DNA of 64,000 bases. It comes from Tetrapyrgos nigripes (lineage: Eukaryota; Basidiomycota; Agaricomycetes; Agaricales; Campanellaceae). The stretch is taken from the NCBI GenBank assembly GCA_013368315.1, contig JAACJM010000325.1, positions 1 through 64,000 on the forward strand, written 5' to 3'. The notes under the pieces are model-generated. The model was not told the DNA's origin, made no database searches, and saw only the letters and a list, made by a program, of their open reading frames with translations. Shown piece by piece: positions 59,654 to 64,000 of the stretch. Position numbers and translations under genes: made by a program. Within the stretch, counting starts at the first letter, position 1, and each line of letters begins with the position of its first letter.

Positions 59654-62600
59654 TTAGGAAGAGGGAGCGTACGACGGGGGTTCTGTAGAGAGAGCACATC
59701 AGCAACACGAAAACGCAATCACCAAGCATCACCCAGCAGACTCACGACTCTGACTCACCTGGAGAGCGGGAAGGATTTTGGAGGACAGCGATCAAGGAAG
59801 ACCTCTCATCGTCGGAGAGATTGTCTGCAAGTCGTGTTAAACCATCAACTGCGGCTTTCCTGTCTTCTTGTGCGAGTTCAAGCAGACGACGAATGAGGTA
59901 GTCCGCCCTGAGCTGTGTGACTGTCTGCGTGATGTCGAGCTTCTCCAGTTTCTCGGACATTTCGCGATAGGTGCAGTCCGACTCAATTGAAGCGAGGGAG
60001 TTGAGAAGACGAGTGCGATACTCGGTAGAGGTTCCAGGGCTAGCTTCAGCAATGTCTGCGAGGGCTGCAGACTTGGCAACACGAGCACGAGTAGCCCAGT
60101 AGAAATGCCTACGGGCATCTTTCCAGACTGCCGGTTTGGCGCAACCTTTGGCCTCCATACGACCAGTGCGACTGCATATAACAGTTAATCAGAAAAACAC
60201 GTAATATACTATGCGCTGGCACTTACTCGTGAAGGTCGGCGTACAGGAGAGCAATCTGTTTGTACGTGGGCTGTAATAGGGTCTCCCGATTCGCTAAAGC
60301 ACTCGTGGCAGCTGCTCTTTCTTCCGCAGATACCGAGGTATCCTTGCTCTTCTTCTTGAGAGAAGCATACTCGGAGTCAAGACGCTCCATGAGCGACAAA
60401 ATCTTGTCCCTACGCATTTTAATCTCGACAATACCCTCAGGCTCGAGAACACCTGCACGAGCATCAACATCGGCATACATCTCCATCTGTTCAGAGTTGA
60501 TGGACGGGTCAAGCACAACCCATGCACCACCACGCAGCTCGCCATTGGGAACGATGTAGACAAAGATGGGTTGCTTGTAACTCGAAAGACCATCGACAAT
60601 CTTGGATCCTTGCTTCAAGATTTCGTCATACATGTCTTGTTGGCCACCAGAGAAACCACGCCAGTTTGCGAAAATGATGAGAGGGAGACCTTCACGGTTG
60701 AAATCGAAAATAGCCTGAGCGGTCTTATAAGCAGAGTTGGGGTACCAGACCTGGCCAGCTTCCATGATACGTTGCTCAAATGAGGAAGCATTGGCAGGGT
60801 CAGCAGGAACAACACGTTCAATGGTGCGCGTCTCGACAGCGATGACCCCCATGGGGATACCTCCGAGACGAGCCCTGCCAACGACGACAGTCTGAGCCCA
60901 TCCACTGAGCGTCTCCTGGAACGAACCCTTGTCAAAGAAACCACTCAACCACTCTCCTGTGTTCTCATCAGCTTTGCCTGCAATGAACCATCGTGGATCG
61001 TATGGGCCCTTGGGTGGTGTGTAGCCGATATCACGGTCCCATGTATCGGTGTTCTCACGAACAGGTAATGGTCCGTTCTTTACATCGGGTACATAGGAAA
61101 GCCAATCAAGGATATGAGTGGCACCTTCGAGGTCGCTGCCGGCTGTCAGATGAGAGACACCGTTCTTGAACATGATCTGGGTACCACCAAGCTGCAAGTT
61201 GGACGTGTAGACCTCACGACCAAGCACCTTGTTGAGAGCGGGTGCACCAGTCAAGATGATTGGCTGGCCTTCGACCTGCACTGCACGCTCTCCGAGACGG
61301 ACGAGGTAAGCACCGATACCGACAGAGCGGGCAGAGACGAGAGTGATAGTGAAGATATCATCGTATGCTCGTGAAGTCTCTCCTGCGATGAGACCAGAGC
61401 CCTTGAGGCATTCTACACCAAGGCCATCCTGGAGACCAATGATGTCGGTAATCTTGTGTCGGCGTTCACCATCAACTTCAATCTCAACAGTGCGGACGAT
61501 GTCAGACGACTTCTCGGAGAGCTTGAGGAAGTTCTCCCGAGTAAGGTAGAGGTACTCGATACCTTTTTCGGGGTGGCTGGGATCAGACCAAGCAGCAGAG
61601 AACAAGGGCATGACTTCCTCTGCCACACCGATACGTGCACCGGAATTGGCGGATAGGTAGACACGAGGCAATCCGTGCTGACGAGCGTACTGAGTAGCGA
61701 GGTAGAAGAATTGGTCTTCAATTGGGCCGAAGGAACCAATCTTGTAGGTGATATCATTGGCTATGACGACGATGCGACGACCTTCAGGATATTCAGGTGT
61801 CCTCATGGTGAAGACCCAGCCTACCATTCCGAAGTTGTTGTTTCCAGGTGCACGGTCTACCTCGGCAAGCTGGTCGTGCTCATCCAAGACTAATTCCCTC
61901 GATTCCAATAATACCTTGGGTAGAACGAGAGAGGCATCCGTTTGGCGTGCCCTAGCCCAGACATTCTGCAAGGCCTTGGAGAACAAGTCAGGGAAGTCGT
62001 AGACGTAGGTGGTACCAATAAGGTGAGCCTGATAACGTTTAGGTTGCATTGACTCTTTCGTCGGGTAAGCGTGGTTGACAGGTTGTAAGTGAAGAGGACC
62101 TTTATCGCCAATGGATTTGAGAATGGAGCTTCCTTTGTCTGTCGAGATCTCTTGGTAACCGTGGAAGTTGACAATGAAACCAGAGACGTTTTCAATGACA
62201 CAACGAATAGGTGTGACGTTGCCGTCATCGTCCTCCAGCGTCAACCTGATCTCGGATCCTGTGACATGCAGACGCCAGAGACGCTTTCCATGTCTGTCAA
62301 TGAATCCTGCAATTGCAGCAAGCACATCTTCGTAGGTAACGTTGAGATTGTAGATGAAGTTGATGAAGATGTGGTTGCAATCAGCGTTACGATGCTCAGC
62401 CGAGACCAACTCGAGAGTGTCGAGAACTTCAGTCACAAGACGGTCTGTCTCGGAAATGAGGTATTCGGCGGTGCTCATGGAGCCACGCAACCTGCCAGGA
62501 CGAACCAATGCACGAACGAAGAAGCGGTTATCGAGTTGGTTTTCGCGTGCAACTGCATGATAGACGTGGATCTGCTTGCTCTCAACAAAGCATGGTGTAA

Positions 62601-64000
62601 GGTTGTAGTTGGAGAGACGACGAAGCTCAAGCTGGAAGGCAAGAGCAGGCTCAATGTTACGAATGGCCTTCTCTTCAGCCCAGAAGCCGTCCATTCCCCG
62701 CAGAGTGAAGTACACCGGGTATTGGCCGAGACGGCAAAGCAAGATTGACAGACGACCAACTCCATGTTTAGTGAGAGCGATGGATTGCTCGTTGACAAAG
62801 GCTATCAATTTCTCGAACCATTTGTCGTCGGGCATGTCATCATCCTCATCGAATAGACGCAGTGCTATGTTGACGACGTTATTCGGTTTGCCGTCAGAGT
62901 CAAAGATGGGTAAGGCGTAGGTGACCTTGGGGAAACCCGTGGCGAAAGACTCGAAATCAGGGAAAGAAGCCATAACACCGTGACGAATAGGCTGGGCTTG
63001 ATTTCTACTGATCATGTAGGTGAGATCGCTCACAGAAGCAGCTCGTTGAGGGGTTTGGTGGCTGGTAAGAGGACGGATTGTTAAGGACTGCAATCAGAGA
63101 TTGACTATGATTCACTTACCCCAGTCCCATACGAGGAGTGGAGGGTGGTGATTGAGAACGACCGATGTTAAACCGCCAAGTCGCAACACTGGGTGACTCG
63201 CCGTCGTCTTCACCGTCTCCCTCGGCGTATTCGATGGAGAGAAGGTTGTAGGCTTTATATGCACGACGAATGTAGACCTCAAAAGCGGCTGAATGGATAT
63301 CAACATCTGGACATGTAGGTAGAGAACAGTACCACGTACCATGCGAGAGACTATAATCCGAATGATCAAAGAAGGCAGGAAGGACATCAAATACGGTGTA
63401 TCGGGAGTCGGTAAGTTCCCGCAAAACTTCAGCAGACGGCGTTCTGAAACATCATTAGAGATTACTCATGAAGAAATACTGGTCAAGGACAGACCTGTCA
63501 CTATTCCCGTTTCCGTGTTGCTCACCATAATAGTTGGCGGTGACGGAACTTCTGAGAATAGCTTCCATTTGAACCTTTCTCTCTTCGTATGATGGCATTT
63601 GACCAGTAATCAGCACCTCACGAGCCTTGAGGGAGACGGTCGTAGAAGACCTGTAAAATGGTCATCAGTCGTTGTTTCATCTACTAATCGGAGATGTGCT
63701 GAACTTACTTTGCCTCAAGAACGGCAAGTTTCTGCAAAACGATGTATAACCGACTCTCGGCGTTGGATACATTGAACCCGTTGGTTTTGATGTAGTTCAG
63801 CAACGTCAGAACGAGTTTGACCTTGCTCTGGACCTTGATGTGGCTGAGGACAAGTCCGATGACTTTGTCGAGGTCATCCTTGTATTGCTGACGGAGAGCA
63901 AGGATTCGCGCCTCAATACTGCCTCCGAATACACCTTCAGTGGCTTCATAACGCTCCAACAATTGCGACATGACGTCGTATTCGTGTCCCTTCAGACCTG
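59654..64000 (-). CDS. ACC1: acetyl-CoA carboxylase, C-terminal part
   Basis: Multidomain biotin enzyme making malonyl-CoA for fatty acid synthesis in the cytosol. The window holds the central region and the whole carboxyltransferase domain; biotin carboxylase and the biotinyl Lys lie beyond the right edge. Blocks include 'TPEYPEGRRIVVIANDITYK', 'LPRVYLSANSGARIGVAEE', 'GLGVECLKGSGLIAGETS', 'GIPMGVIAVETRTIERVVP' and 'NWRGFSGGQQDMYDEILKQG'. The last exon is tiny (59654-59682) after an intron at 59683-59758, changing the ending to '...RSPEPPSYAPSS'. Another intron is 60172-60226. The junction near 63119 falls in a G run and is one base out of phase, probably a base error. A 33-base GT...AG stretch near 63320 may be an intron or coding. 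Confidence 0.95.

Overview
The window is nuclear DNA of a filamentous basidiomycete, most likely an agaricomycete mushroom-forming fungus. The genes are split by many 47-65 bp GT-AG introns. Agaricomycete-typical families are present: BTB and F-box proteins, a DUF6533-type membrane protein, a multi-intron P450, and secreted two-domain proteins with an 'NFC...' start. There is also a Ty3/gypsy element. No plasmid, phage or bacterial feature was seen.

Layout. 1-4905: minus-strand Ty3/gypsy LTR retrotransposon, 3' part off the window, broken by frameshifts and stops. 4906-8900: repeat-rich degenerate DNA with a 125-bp inverted repeat pair and an F-box pseudogene. 9672-11175: BTB gene. 12398-15154: Hsp90 with a tandemly duplicated heat-shock promoter. 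15642-18120: cytochrome P450. 18287-19326: triosephosphate isomerase, divergent from an inositol-monophosphatase-like gene at 19459-21105. 21612-22989: geranylgeranyl diphosphate synthase. 23283-26377: two unrecognised minus-strand genes with Cys/His clusters. 26743-28494: mitochondrial dihydroorotate dehydrogenase. 28637-30685: DUF6533-type membrane protein. 31633-34240: protein kinase with a very long activation segment. 34761-34994: a TA-flanked MITE. 35043-40510: tandem duplicate pair of two-domain membrane-anchored genes. 41428-43431: Zap1-like zinc-finger regulator. 43815-46241: M20 carboxypeptidase. 47050-47862: p24 cargo receptor. 47980-49000: coiled-coil protein. 49611-51289: MFS transporter. 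51514-53495: COQ6, divergent from SEC6 at 53605-56012. 56262-59358: glutamine-dependent NAD+ synthetase. 59654-64000: C-terminal part of acetyl-CoA carboxylase, 5' end off the window.

Most of the right half is housekeeping metabolism: CoQ, NAD, malonyl-CoA, pyrimidine and isoprenoid precursors, and secretion. There is no operon logic. Neighbours share only compact divergent promoters (TPI/IMPase, COQ6/SEC6) or convergent ends.

Two background signals affect interpretation. First, many conserved single-copy genes carry apparent one-base indels, often at short homopolymers, which looks more like uncorrected assembly error than gene death. Second, the repeats and the F-box pseudogene differ or are broken mainly by C/T and G/A transitions, as expected from cytosine methylation or RIP-like decay. 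The most informative structures are the MITE with an empty site preserved in the paralogous copy, the mosaic tandem gene pair, the duplicated HSE promoter, the recurrent GTTCGT 5' splice sites and the kinase activation-loop insertion. I found no convincing new multi-gene system.
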